Source: Streptomyces violaceusniger Tu 4113 (GTDB taxonomy: Bacteria > Actinomycetota > Actinomycetes > Streptomycetales > Streptomycetaceae). Taken from it: 64,000 nucleotides of DNA. The notes beneath the pieces are model-generated. The model was not told the origin of the DNA. It searched no databases and was given only the letters and a program-made list of their open reading frames with translations. Position numbers and translations under genes: made by a program. Location of the stretch: NCBI RefSeq assembly GCF_000147815.2, contig NC_015957.1, positions 3,844,001 to 3,908,000 of the forward strand, in the 5' to 3' direction. This document shows positions 17,780 to 26,029 of the stretch, piece after piece. How positions within the stretch are numbered: position 1 is the stretch's first letter; every line of letters begins with the position of its first letter.

Positions 17780-18337
17780 GTGAGATCCAGCAAGTTCGTC
17801 CGTGCCTTACCCGCCGCGGTGACGGCGGTGCTCGCCCTGACGGCCGGACAGGCCGTGGCCGCTCCCGCCTCCGCCGCCCCGGCGGAGCACACCGCCGCCG
17901 CGCGGATCGTGACGTACGACGCCGGCGGGGCGGCCGAGTTCAAGGACGCGGTCTCCAAGGGGGCGGCGATCTGGAACGAGAGCGTGGCCAACGTGGAGCT
18001 GAAGCCGGCCGCGTCCGGGCAGCAGGCCAACGTCCGCATCATCGCGGACAACGGCTGGCCCCGCACCCTCTCCACCGGACTGGGCCGCGGCACGATCTAC
18101 TTCGGCCGTCAGGCCGTCGACGAGGGCTACAACACGGTGCGGATCTCCTCGCATGAGCTCGGTCATATCCTCGGCCTGCCGGACATGAAGCCGGGGCCGT
18201 GCTCGAGCCTGATGTCCGGCTCCACCGCCGGGATCCCCTGTACCAACCCCTACCCGAACACCGCCGAGAAGGCCGAGGTCGAGGACAGCTTCGGCCTGGT
18301 GGGCGTGACGGCCGCGCCGCGGATGTACCGGGACTGA
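17780..18337 (+). CDS. snpA: Snapalysin-type secreted small neutral metalloprotease
   Basis: A 185-residue preproprotein of peptidase family M7, the smallest known metzincin-like proteases, confined to Streptomyces and relatives. Signal peptide and short propeptide (about 1-45) precede the catalytic domain. The zinc motif HELGHILGLPD starts at His125, with Asp135 the third ligand in place of the usual His. Cysteines CSS...CTN flank the following loop. GTG at 17780 follows AAGGAGG with 6-base spacing; the frame is open further upstream but no signal peptide would then be N-terminal. Codon 10 is TTA (17807-17809), which implies bldA-dependent translation. The LysR activator gene that often sits divergent from snpA is absent here. 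Confidence 0.93.
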   Translation: MRSSKFVRALPAAVTAVLALTAGQAVAAPASAAPAEHTAAARIVTYDAGGAAEFKDAVSKGAAIWNESVANVELKPAASGQQANVRIIADNGWPRTLSTGLGRGTIYFGRQAVDEGYNTVRISSHELGHILGLPDMKPGPCSSLMSGSTAGIPCTNPYPNTAEKAEVEDSFGLVGVTAAPRMYRD

Positions 18338-18344
18338 ACCGGGC

Positions 18345-18371
18345 GGGCCGGGAGCGCCAGGCTCCCGGCCC
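18345..18371. terminator. Terminator between snapalysin and DeoR genes
   Basis: An 11-bp stem (18345-18355 with 18361-18371) around the loop GCCAG, between convergent genes. Confidence 0.7.
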
Positions 18372-18397
18372 CCTCACCCGCCCGGAGCGGTCCGTCG

Positions 18398-19207
18398 TCA
18401 GACGGTGATCACCTCGACGTCGGGCAGCGCCCGGAAGGGACCGAGCCGGTCATCGGTGGCCCCGCTGTCGGTGACCAGCGTCCACGGCCGGTCCAGCGGC
18501 GCCCAGGCGGTGAACGGTGACTGGCCCAGCTTGCTGCTGTCGGCGAGGACGTACAGCTCCTTGCCGCGGTCGGCCATCATCTCCTTGAGCGAGGTCTGCT
18601 GGAGGCTCGCCTCGCAGATGCCCCGCCGCGCGTCCAGCCCGTCGGCGCCGAGGAAGACCTTGTCCGCGGTCAGCCGGGACAGGGTCAGCTCGGCGAGCGG
18701 CCCGACAAAGCCCTGGCTGACATGGCGCAGGGTCCCGGCGAGGGTGATCAGCTCGACGCCGTCCGCCTCGGCCAGCTCGCGCAGCGCGGTGAGCCCGCTG
18801 GTGATCACGGTCAGATCGGTACGGGCGCGCAGATGGTGGGCGAGCCGTCCGGTCGTGGTGCCGGCGTCGAGGATGGCGGTGTCGCCCGGCCCGATCCGCG
18901 CTGCCGCCCAGCGCCCGATCCGGTCCTTCTCGGCGACCGCGAGCCCGCTGCGCTGTCCGAGGGTGGGCTCGACGGTGTGACCCGCGCTCATCGCGCCGCC
19001 GTAGGTGCGGGCGATGACGCCCTGTTCGGTCAGAAGCGCGAGATCCCGGCGGATGGTGGAGGGGGTCACCTCCAGCGAGCGGGCCAGCTCCTCCACGGCG
19101 ACCGTGCCATCGGTCTGGATCATTCGGGCGATCAGTTCCCGGCGGTCCCCGGCGCGCAGCCGTCTGCGCTCCTCCACACCGGCCTCCTGGCTCATGGCGG
19201 CCCCCAT
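18398..19207 (-). CDS. DeoR-family transcriptional regulator
   Basis: A 269-residue DeoR/GlpR-type regulator. The N-terminal HTH (about 22-75) reads RRELIARMIQTDGTVAVEELARSLEVTPSTIRRDLALLTEQGVI, and the sugar-phosphate-sensing DeoRC domain (about 95-255) has the hallmark AILDAGTTTGRLA. It is divergent from the Nramp-like/2-hydroxyacid dehydrogenase/aldolase operon and probably represses it; three ACTCTGCGCA-like repeats lie in the shared gap. The start could also be the ATG four codons later (19195), which has better ribosome-site spacing. Confidence 0.88.
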   Translation of the reverse strand: MGAAMSQEAGVEERRRLRAGDRRELIARMIQTDGTVAVEELARSLEVTPSTIRRDLALLTEQGVIARTYGGAMSAGHTVEPTLGQRSGLAVAEKDRIGRWAAARIGPGDTAILDAGTTTGRLAHHLRARTDLTVITSGLTALRELAEADGVELITLAGTLRHVSQGFVGPLAELTLSRLTADKVFLGADGLDARRGICEASLQQTSLKEMMADRGKELYVLADSSKLGQSPFTAWAPLDRPWTLVTDSGATDDRLGPFRALPDVEVITV

Positions 19208-19225
19208 CCTTCCCTCACCCTGCGC

Positions 19226-19300
19226 GACTCTGCGCAGCCCTGAGCAACATTATCAGTCTGCGCATTCCGCGCTGTTTCCTCGCGGACACTGCGCAGAGTC
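19226..19300. promoter_or_regulatory. CTGCGCA repeats: likely DeoR operators
   Basis: CTGCGCA occurs at 19230-19236, 19258-19264 and 19289-19295, each preceded by AC- or AG-type bases (ACTCTGCGCA, AGTCTGCGCA, ACACTGCGCA). The third sits in a near-palindrome, ACACTGCGCAGAGT. Three copies in a 155-base divergent gap fit repeated operators for the adjacent DeoR regulator. Confidence 0.5.
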
Positions 19301-19362
19301 TTGCGTGTTACGTGCAATCGTGCGAGCGTTCCGCTCACAACACGCATGGAGGGGGAGGTCGC

Positions 19363-20796
19363 ATGACGGCGGACAGTGTGCCGGCGCAGGTCGGAACGGG
19401 GGGCGAGGCGCCGTCCGACGATCCGTACGCACCGCGGTCGGGCGACATCAAGGAGCCGCCGCGCGATCTCCGCGGAACGGTGCGCCGGCTGGGCCCCGGG
19501 ATGATCCTCTCCGCCGCCGTGGTCGGATCCGGTGAGCTGATCACCACCACCTCCCTGGGCGCCAAGGCGGGCTTCGTGCTGCTGTGGCTGGTCATCGCCA
19601 GCGCGCTGGTCAAGGTATGGGTGCAGATGGAGCTGGCCCGCTGGACCATTCTCACCGGCAAGACGGCCCTGGCCGGCTACAGCCAGGTCCCTCCCAAGGT
19701 GGGCCGGGTCGGCTGGATCAACGTGCTGTGGATCCTCATGGACTTCGCCAAGATGCTCCAGCGCGGAGGCATGATCGGCGGTGCCGCCGCCGCGTTCAGC
19801 ATCCTCGCCCCGATCGGCGGCGCACCGCTGGGCCGCACCTCGCTCACCGTCTGGACCGTGATCGTGGTCGCCTCCGTCGTCGCGCTGATGTACACGGGCC
19901 GCTACGGGCTGGTGGAGAAGGCCGGGTTCATCACCGTCGTCTTCTTCACCCTCTCCACCGTCGCCCTCGCGGTCGGGCTGCCCTGGACCGATTTCGGCTA
20001 CGGCGGCTCCGACCTGGCCTCCGGGCTGACCCTGTCCATCCCCGCCGGGACGCTCGGCTTCGCCGTCGCCATGTTCGGCATCACCGGTGTCGGCGCGGAT
20101 GAGATGACCACCTACACCTACTGGTGTCTGGAGAAGGGCTACGCCCGCTGGACCGGCCCCGACGACGGCACCGAGGCCCGGGCCCGGCGCGCCGAGGGCT
20201 GGATCCGGGTGATGCGGATCGACGCGCTCACCTCATGGGTCGTCTGCACCCTGTGCACGCTCTCCTTCTACATCATCGGCGCGGCCATCCTGCACCGGCA
20301 GAAGCTGGTGCCCGAGGGCAACGACATGATCACCACGCTGTCCCGGATGTACACCGACACCCTCGGTCCCGCGGGCAAGTACGTCTTCCTCATCGGCGCC
20401 ATCGCCGTCCTCTACTCCACGATCATCGCCTCCACCGCGAGCGTGCCGCGGCTGTGGACCAACACCCTCGGACTGCTCGGCGTGTTCGACTGGCGGAACG
20501 TCAAGGCCCGGCAGCGCGTCATCCGCCTGCTCACCGTCGTCCTGCCGCCCGTGTGGGCCGCCTTCTACCTCTATCTGCAGGAGCCGGTGCTGATGGTGCA
20601 GGCCGGGGGCATCGCGGGCGGGATCTTCCTGCTCGCGGTCGTGATCGCGGTCTGGCGGCTGCGCGCCACGGAGGTCGATCCGCGGTTCCGCCGCAACCCG
20701 GTGCTGAACGGCGCGCTGATGCTCAGCAGTACGGCCATCGGCGCCCTGGGAATCTATTCGGTCCTCGACGTCCTCGGGTTCGGGGTGGGGAGTTGA
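19363..20796 (+). CDS. Nramp-like transporter lacking canonical metal motifs
   Basis: A 477-residue membrane protein of the Nramp fold with about 11 hydrophobic segments. In true Nramp metal transporters, TM1 carries DPGN and TM6 MPH. Here TM1 reads LGPGMILSAAVVGSGEL (GSGE at 55-58) and TM6 FGITGVGADEM, so the metal ligands are replaced. It lies in an operon with a 2-hydroxyacid dehydrogenase (TTGA overlap) and an HpcH aldolase, behind a DeoR regulator. That context suggests uptake of a sugar acid or hydroxy acid rather than Mn or Fe, though metal transport for the metal-dependent aldolase cannot be excluded. The ATG follows GGAGGGGGAGG. Confidence 0.8.
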   Translation: MTADSVPAQVGTGGEAPSDDPYAPRSGDIKEPPRDLRGTVRRLGPGMILSAAVVGSGELITTTSLGAKAGFVLLWLVIASALVKVWVQMELARWTILTGKTALAGYSQVPPKVGRVGWINVLWILMDFAKMLQRGGMIGGAAAAFSILAPIGGAPLGRTSLTVWTVIVVASVVALMYTGRYGLVEKAGFITVVFFTLSTVALAVGLPWTDFGYGGSDLASGLTLSIPAGTLGFAVAMFGITGVGADEMTTYTYWCLEKGYARWTGPDDGTEARARRAEGWIRVMRIDALTSWVVCTLCTLSFYIIGAAILHRQKLVPEGNDMITTLSRMYTDTLGPAGKYVFLIGAIAVLYSTIIASTASVPRLWTNTLGLLGVFDWRNVKARQRVIRLLTVVLPPVWAAFYLYLQEPVLMVQAGGIAGGIFLLAVVIAVWRLRATEVDPRFRRNPVLNGALMLSSTAIGALGIYSVLDVLGFGVGS

Positions 20797-21782
20797 GCGC
20801 GTTGAACGAGGCGAACGAGGCCGGGGGAGCCACCGGCCACGACGTCCTGGTGACCACACCCAGCTTCGGACAGCATGCGAGCGGGCCCTGGGAGGTGTTC
20901 GAGGCCGCCGGGGTGCGGGCGCGCACCGCGAGCGCGGCGCATCCGCTCACCGAGCGGCAGTTGATCGAGGAGGCCGAGGGCGTCAAGGCGCTGGTCGTCG
21001 GGCTCGACCCGGTGACGGCGGCCGTCCTGGACGCGGCACCGGGGCTTAACGTCGTCGCCAAACACGGCGTCGGCACCGACAACATCGACCTGGCCGCGGC
21101 CGCCGCCCACGGTGTCCGCGTGGTCAACGCCCCCGGGAGCAACACCACCGCGGTCGCCGATATGACGATGGCCCTGCTGCTGGCCGCCGTACGGCGGATC
21201 GTGCCCGCGCACGCCTCGGTCACCGGCGGCCGCTGGGACCGCTTCTTCGGGCCCGAACTGGCCGGACGCACCCTCGGCATCGTCGGCTTCGGCCGCATCG
21301 GACAGGCGGTCGCCCGCCGCGCCCGGGGCTTCGACATGGACCTCATCGCCTACGATCCCCACCTTCCCGCCGCCGTCTTCGCCGAGCAGAAAGTGCCGGC
21401 CGTGACCCTCGACGAGCTGATCGCGGCCGCCGATGTGATCACCCTGCATCTGCCGATGCCGTCCGGCGGACCGCTGCTCGGCCGCGCCGAACTGGCGGCC
21501 ATGAAGCCGGGATCCTGCGTCATCAATACGGCGCGCGGCGGGCTGGTCGACGAGGGCGCCCTGGCCGAGCTGCTGCACAGCGGGCATCTCGCCGCGGCCG
21601 GTATCGACGTGTTCGCCACCGAGCCCCCCACCGGGAATCCACTGCTCACCGCCCCCAACGCGGTGCTGACCCCGCACTGCGCCGCGTTCACCCAGCAGGC
21701 CAACGCCGCGATGGGCACCACCGTGGCCGCCGATGTGGTGCGCGTCCTGCGCGGGGAGGAACCGGTGAACGCCGTGGTGTGA
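20793..21782 (+). CDS. D-isomer-specific 2-hydroxyacid dehydrogenase (SerA-like)
   Basis: A 329-residue NAD-dependent dehydrogenase. The cofactor motif is GIVGFGRIG, followed by YDP; catalytic residues are in the expected order: Arg in NTARGGLVDE, Glu in DVFATEPP, His in LTPHCAAFT. There is no ACT domain, unlike many biosynthetic SerA proteins, and the operon context argues for catabolism of a hydroxy or sugar acid. The start is a TTG at 20793 overlapping the Nramp-like stop (TTGA), giving translational coupling; a second TTG lies three codons later. Confidence 0.87.
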   Translation: MSALNEANEAGGATGHDVLVTTPSFGQHASGPWEVFEAAGVRARTASAAHPLTERQLIEEAEGVKALVVGLDPVTAAVLDAAPGLNVVAKHGVGTDNIDLAAAAAHGVRVVNAPGSNTTAVADMTMALLLAAVRRIVPAHASVTGGRWDRFFGPELAGRTLGIVGFGRIGQAVARRARGFDMDLIAYDPHLPAAVFAEQKVPAVTLDELIAAADVITLHLPMPSGGPLLGRAELAAMKPGSCVINTARGGLVDEGALAELLHSGHLAAAGIDVFATEPPTGNPLLTAPNAVLTPHCAAFTQQANAAMGTTVAADVVRVLRGEEPVNAVV

Positions 21783-21863
21783 ACGCGCCATGGCCCACCC
21801 CGTAGCCGCTTGCGGGAAAGCTCCTGAGCCCAGATACGAGAGAGAACGAGAGAAGCTGACAGC

Positions 21864-22631
21864 ATGAACACTTCCCCCGCCGACTTCGCCGCCCGGCTGC
21901 GCGCCCGCCAGCGGATCATCGGCTACTGGGTCGTCCTCGACAACCCCGTGGGCACCGAGCGCCTGGCCGGGCTCGGCTACGACTACATCTGCGTCGACGC
22001 CCAGCATGGCCTCCTCGACTACAAGGGCACCCTCGGCGCGATGACCGCCATCGACGCCCGCGGCACCGCCGCCGGTATGGTGCGCGTCCCGGCCAACGAC
22101 GGCTTCTGGATCGGCCAGGCCCTGGACGCAGGGGCCCGCGGGGTCATCGTCCCGCTGGTCAACACCGCCGAGGAGGCCGCCGCCGCGGTTGCCGCCTGCC
22201 GCTACCCCCCGCTCGGGGTGCGCTCCTACGGCCCGATGCGCTCGGGCCTGCGCGTGGGCCCCGCCCCGGCCGAGGCCAATCAGCAGGTCGCCTGCATCGT
22301 GATGATCGAGACGGCTCAGGCACTGGCCAACACCGCGGAGATCTGTGCCACGGACGGGCTCGACGGCGTCTACATCGGCCCCTCCGACCTCACCATCGCA
22401 CTCGGCGGCCGGACCTCGACCGATACCTCGGTGGCGGAGAAGTTCGAGGCGGCGCTGGCGAAGGTCGCCGAGGAGGCACGGACCGCGGGCATCGCCGCCG
22501 GAATCCACTGCCCGGACGGGGCGACGGCGGCGGGGCGCCTGGCCCAGGGCTTCACCTTCGCCACCGTCAGCAGCGACCTGGTCCACCTGGAGCAGGCGGC
22601 GGCGGCACATTTGCGCGACGCGACCGCCTGA
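21864..22631 (+). CDS. HpcH/HpaI-family class II aldolase
   Basis: A 255-residue TIM-barrel aldolase that cleaves or forms 2-keto acids with pyruvate as one partner, using a divalent metal. Motifs visible: DAQHGLLDY (catalytic His), RVPANDGFWIGQALDAGARGVIVP, YGPMRSG, IVMIETAQA (metal Glu) and GLDGVYIGPSDL (metal Asp). It is 81 bases after the dehydrogenase in the same operon; together they suggest oxidation of a hydroxy or sugar acid followed by retro-aldol cleavage. Related enzymes cut 2-keto-3-deoxy sugar acids or 4-hydroxy-2-ketoheptanedioate. Confidence 0.9.
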   Translation: MNTSPADFAARLRARQRIIGYWVVLDNPVGTERLAGLGYDYICVDAQHGLLDYKGTLGAMTAIDARGTAAGMVRVPANDGFWIGQALDAGARGVIVPLVNTAEEAAAAVAACRYPPLGVRSYGPMRSGLRVGPAPAEANQQVACIVMIETAQALANTAEICATDGLDGVYIGPSDLTIALGGRTSTDTSVAEKFEAALAKVAEEARTAGIAAGIHCPDGATAAGRLAQGFTFATVSSDLVHLEQAAAAHLRDATA

Positions 22632-22637
22632 ACGCAT

Positions 22638-22709
22638 CCCCCGGGTCCCGGGGGCGGCGGAGCCCACGGGACGGGGGTCCGGGGGCTCCGCCCCGGCAAA
22701 AGCCCCCGG
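22638..22709. terminator. Double terminator between convergent genes
   Basis: CCCCCGGG-T-CCCGGGGG (22638-22654), then CCGGGGGCT (22679-22687) with AGCCCCCGG (22701-22709), the second with an A-rich loop end (CAAA). Confidence 0.75.
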
Positions 22710-22715
22710 CCCCGG

Positions 22716-24086
22716 TCAGCTCTCCACGCGCAGCGGCGGGTCCGTCAGGCCCCGGGCCCTCGGCAGCAGCACCGTCCGCAGGGCGACCCCGGGGGAGAGC
22801 AGACGGGACGGACCCGCCGCGAGATACGTGACGTCACGGAACGCCGCGCCCACCACCGGGTCGATCGCGGCGCGGTCCGCCAGCCGCCCGAAGTACCAGC
22901 TCCGCAGCCGCTCGGCCGCCCCGGGCGGCGTGGTGCCCGCGTCCGCGGCGTACGGGCGGTCCGCGCCGACGGCGGTCAGCCAGGCGGTGTCGCTCGCCCG
23001 GGCCACGGCGCGCTGTGCCGTGGCCGCGAAACCGGGCCGCAGACCTGATTCGGCCAGGCAGCGGCGCAGGGCCAGCCCGCTGAGGGCGGCCACCGCCATG
23101 CCCTGACCGTAGATCGGGTTGAAGGTGCAGGCGGCATCCGAGACCGCGAGAAACCCCTCGGGCAGCGCGCCCGGGGTGTCGTAGTGGCGGCGGCGGTTGG
23201 AGGTGTCGCGGAACCCGTACGGCGGGGACACCGGCTCACAGGTCCGCAGATGTTCATACAGCGTCGGCTCGTTCAGGGACTTGACGAAGCCGAGCACCTC
23301 CGAGCCCTCGGTCGGCGGATGCTGGCCGCGCACCCCCGAGAGCGTCAGCAGCCAGTTGCCGCCCTCGACCGGCGACCATGCCGCACCGCGCGGACGGTCC
23401 GGGCGCGGCTGGATGACCATCACCATGTCCAGCGGCTCGGCGGGCCGGAACATCTGGGTGCAGTAGCCGATCCCCGCGTCGACGATCTCCTCGCGCGGCG
23501 CCGGAGCGCCCAGTTCCGCCAGCCACTTGGGGGCGCGCGAGCCGCGTCCCGAGGCGTCGACGACCAGATCGGCGGGCAGCTCCCGGCCGGTGCGCCCGGC
23601 GTCGCGCGCCCGCACCCGTACGCCGGTCACCCGGTCCGCGCCGCCGAGCAGCCCGATGGCCTCGGTGCCCTGGAGCACCTCCACCCGGGTCCCGGATCCC
23701 TCGGCATCGGCCAGCACCCGCGCCCGTACGGTGGCGTCGAACAGCGCCCGGGTGCAGCTCGTCGTGGCGTGTCTGCCCTCGTGGAAGCGGCGCTGCCAGC
23801 CGTTGGGAGCCTTGGTGATCACATCGCGCGGCGCCTCCAGGCGATGGGCGCCCGCCGCCTCCAGCTCACCGTTCAGTCCGGGGAACAGCTCTTCCAGGGC
23901 GCGCCGCCCGCCGCTGAGGAAGACATGCAGATGACGGCCCTGGGGCACGCCCTTGCGGAAGGCGGGCTGCTCCGGGTAGCGGTCGCGCTCCACCAGGGTG
24001 ACCGTGTCCACGTGGCCGAGGAGCGCCCCCGCGGCCAGTGTGCCCGCGAGCCCTCCGCCCACCACCACCGCGTCGCCCTTGCCCAT
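22716..24086 (-). CDS. FAD-dependent oxidoreductase/monooxygenase, unknown substrate
   Basis: A 456-residue flavoprotein. The N-terminal dinucleotide motif is AVVVGGGLAGTLAAGAL, with the acidic end of strand 2 at LVERD. A DASG-type motif (LVVDASGRGSRAPKW) and a GD-like motif (AVSDAACTFNPIYGQGMAVAA) mark a para-hydroxybenzoate-hydroxylase or geranylgeranyl-reductase fold. No membrane segment is evident. The natural substrate cannot be read from the sequence. The ATG at 24086 places the FAD motif at residue 6; the frame is open for 24 more codons upstream without family-like sequence. Confidence 0.8.
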   Translation of the reverse strand: MGKGDAVVVGGGLAGTLAAGALLGHVDTVTLVERDRYPEQPAFRKGVPQGRHLHVFLSGGRRALEELFPGLNGELEAAGAHRLEAPRDVITKAPNGWQRRFHEGRHATTSCTRALFDATVRARVLADAEGSGTRVEVLQGTEAIGLLGGADRVTGVRVRARDAGRTGRELPADLVVDASGRGSRAPKWLAELGAPAPREEIVDAGIGYCTQMFRPAEPLDMVMVIQPRPDRPRGAAWSPVEGGNWLLTLSGVRGQHPPTEGSEVLGFVKSLNEPTLYEHLRTCEPVSPPYGFRDTSNRRRHYDTPGALPEGFLAVSDAACTFNPIYGQGMAVAALSGLALRRCLAESGLRPGFAATAQRAVARASDTAWLTAVGADRPYAADAGTTPPGAAERLRSWYFGRLADRAAIDPVVGAAFRDVTYLAAGPSRLLSPGVALRTVLLPRARGLTDPPLRVES

Positions 24087-24114
24087 CTGCCCGCCCTCCC
24101 GCCGACCGTGATCA

Positions 24115-24154
24115 TTGACGGCCCAAGCCTGGTGTGCCGGGCCTGGGCCGTCAA
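24115..24154. terminator. Terminator of the sugar/polyol ABC operon
   Basis: An 11-bp perfect stem, TTGACGGCCCA (24115-24125) with TGGGCCGTCAA (24144-24154). It lies just after the zinc dehydrogenase stop (minus strand) and before the FAD gene. Confidence 0.65.
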
Positions 24155-24164
24155 CCACGTACGG

Positions 24165-25154
24165 TTACGGGACGACCACGATCTTCCGGCCCTGTCCTGC
24201 CTTGAACTGGTCGAGTGCCTGGGGGTACTCCTCCAGCGGCAGCCGGTGGCTGATGAAGATCTTCGGGTCCAGCACGCCGGTCGCGAACAGCCCGGCGGCA
24301 CGCTCATAGCTGTGCAGCACGGCCATGGAGCCGGTGATGGTGATCTCCTGGTTGTAGATCTTGTACGGCTCGATGGTGGCCCGCGTCGCGTAGTCGGCGA
24401 CACCGAACTGCAGGAACGTTCCGGCCTTGGCCACCCGGCCCAGGCCGTCCTGAATGGCGGCCTGGTTGCCGGTGGCGTCGATGACCACGTCCCAGCCGCG
24501 CGGCTGCTCCAGCTCGTCCGCCGAGGCGGCGGACCGGGTGCAGCCGAGGGTGCCGGCGGTGGCCAGCCGCTCGGAGTTGACGTCGAGCATGTCCACGCTG
24601 GCGGCGCCGGTCCGCTTGGCCAGCTCCAGCATCATCAGCCCCATGGTGCCGGAGCCGTAGATGAGCACCTCGGCGCCCAGGTTGCCGTTGAGCACGTCAT
24701 AGCCGCGCACCGCGCAGGACAGCGGCTCGATCAGGGCCGCGTCGGCCACGTCCACATGCTCGGGCAGCTTGACGCAGTTGGCCACCGGGGCCACCGCGAA
24801 CTCGGCGGCCCCGCCGGCGACGCTGACCCCGATCGCGTTCCAGTTGTCGCACAGATTGCCCCGGCCGATCCGGCAGTAACGGCACTCGTGGCAGTGCAGG
24901 GAGGGGTCGACCGCGACCCGGGCGCCCACCTCCAGCTCGGTGACACCGCTGCCGATGCCCACGACCACACCGGCGAACTCGTGCCCGGGCACGATCGGCA
25001 GCGTGGGCGCGAACTCCCCCTGCAGAATGTGCAGATCGGTGCCGCACAGCCCGCAGGCCGCCACGTCCACCACGACCTCACGGGGGCCCGGGGTGGGGTC
25101 CGCGACGGTGGCGACGGTGACCTTGCCGGGGGCTTCGATGACAGCGGCCCTCAT
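24165..25154 (-). CDS. Zinc-dependent alcohol/polyol dehydrogenase (MDR family)
   Basis: A 329-residue medium-chain dehydrogenase. Catalytic zinc site: CGLCGTDLHI and GHEFAG; structural zinc cysteines: CHECRYCRIGRGNLC. The cofactor glycine motif is LIYGSGTMGLMM with Asp (MLDVNSE) at the strand end, favouring NAD. It resembles sorbitol/xylitol-type dehydrogenases. Its ATG overlaps the stop of the upstream permease (ATGA), so it is the last gene of a coupled operon and likely oxidises the polyol the importer brings in. Confidence 0.9.
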   Translation of the reverse strand: MRAAVIEAPGKVTVATVADPTPGPREVVVDVAACGLCGTDLHILQGEFAPTLPIVPGHEFAGVVVGIGSGVTELEVGARVAVDPSLHCHECRYCRIGRGNLCDNWNAIGVSVAGGAAEFAVAPVANCVKLPEHVDVADAALIEPLSCAVRGYDVLNGNLGAEVLIYGSGTMGLMMLELAKRTGAASVDMLDVNSERLATAGTLGCTRSAASADELEQPRGWDVVIDATGNQAAIQDGLGRVAKAGTFLQFGVADYATRATIEPYKIYNQEITITGSMAVLHSYERAAGLFATGVLDPKIFISHRLPLEEYPQALDQFKAGQGRKIVVVP

Positions 25155-26029
25155 TTGACTGCTCCTAGCGAAAGGCCCTGGACCAGCTTGTCCTGGGCGG
25201 CGAAACCGGCGGCGAGCACCGGCAGAGAAATGACCATCGACGCCGCGCACACCTTGGCCAGGAACAGCCCCTGGCTGGTGACGAACGTGGTCAGGAACGC
25301 CGGGGCGGTCTGGGCGACCACACCGGTGAGCACTTGGGCGAAGAGCATCTCGTTCCAGCTGAAGATGAAGCAGATCAGCGAGGTGGCGGCGATGCCCGGG
25401 CCCGCGATCGGGGCGACGACCCGCCACAGGATGGTGGGCAGCCGCGCCCCGTCCATCTGGGCGGCCTCGATGATGGACACCGGGACGTCGGCGAGGAAGG
25501 ACTGCATCATCCACACCGCGATCGGCAGGTTCATCGAGGTGTAGAGGATCACCAACAACCAGACGTTGTCCAGGAAGTTGATGTCCCTGGCGAACAGGAA
25601 CACCGGCAGCAGTCCGGCCACCACCGGCAGCATCTTGGTGGACAGGAAGAAGAACATCACATCCGTCCACTTGCGCACCGGCCGGATCGACAGCGCGAAC
25701 GCCGCCGGAAGCGCCAGCACCAGCACGAGGCAGGTGGAGAAGAGGGAGGTGCCCACCGAGTTGAGCAGCGCGGGCCAGGGGCTGGCCCCGCCGCCCACGC
25801 CGAAGAAGTCCTTGTACCCGTCCAGGGTCAGCGGAGCGGCCAGCGACGGCGGGTTGGTGGCGGCGTCGGCCTCGGAGTGGAACGAGGTCAGCAGCATCCA
25901 CAGCACGGGCAGGACGAAGAGGATGCCGATGAACCAGGCCAGTACGCCGAGCGCGGCACCGCGCCGCTCGGCCCGGCGGGTGGCTTCCGGAACGGATGTG
26001 ATGGGCACCGGGGTGCTCACGGCGGTCAT
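25151..26029 (-). CDS. ABC sugar/polyol transporter permease (MalG type)
   Basis: A 292-residue inner-membrane permease with six predicted TM helices. The EAA loop reads EAAQMDGARLPTILWRVVAPIAGPG, the ATPase-docking site. The C-terminal QDKLVQGLSLGAVK is characteristic of the sorbitol/mannitol branch of this family. It overlaps its upstream partner and the downstream dehydrogenase by 4 bases each. No ATPase gene is in the operon; as usual in Streptomyces, a shared MsiK-type ATPase elsewhere would be needed. Confidence 0.92.
   Translation of the reverse strand: MTAVSTPVPITSVPEATRRAERRGAALGVLAWFIGILFVLPVLWMLLTSFHSEADAATNPPSLAAPLTLDGYKDFFGVGGGASPWPALLNSVGTSLFSTCLVLVLALPAAFALSIRPVRKWTDVMFFFLSTKMLPVVAGLLPVFLFARDINFLDNVWLLVILYTSMNLPIAVWMMQSFLADVPVSIIEAAQMDGARLPTILWRVVAPIAGPGIAATSLICFIFSWNEMLFAQVLTGVVAQTAPAFLTTFVTSQGLFLAKVCAASMVISLPVLAAGFAAQDKLVQGLSLGAVK

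Noticed and set aside
19363..20796. Ordinary Mn/Fe Nramp transporter (MntH)
   Set aside because: The metal-binding DPGN and MPH motifs are absent, and the operon is catabolic.
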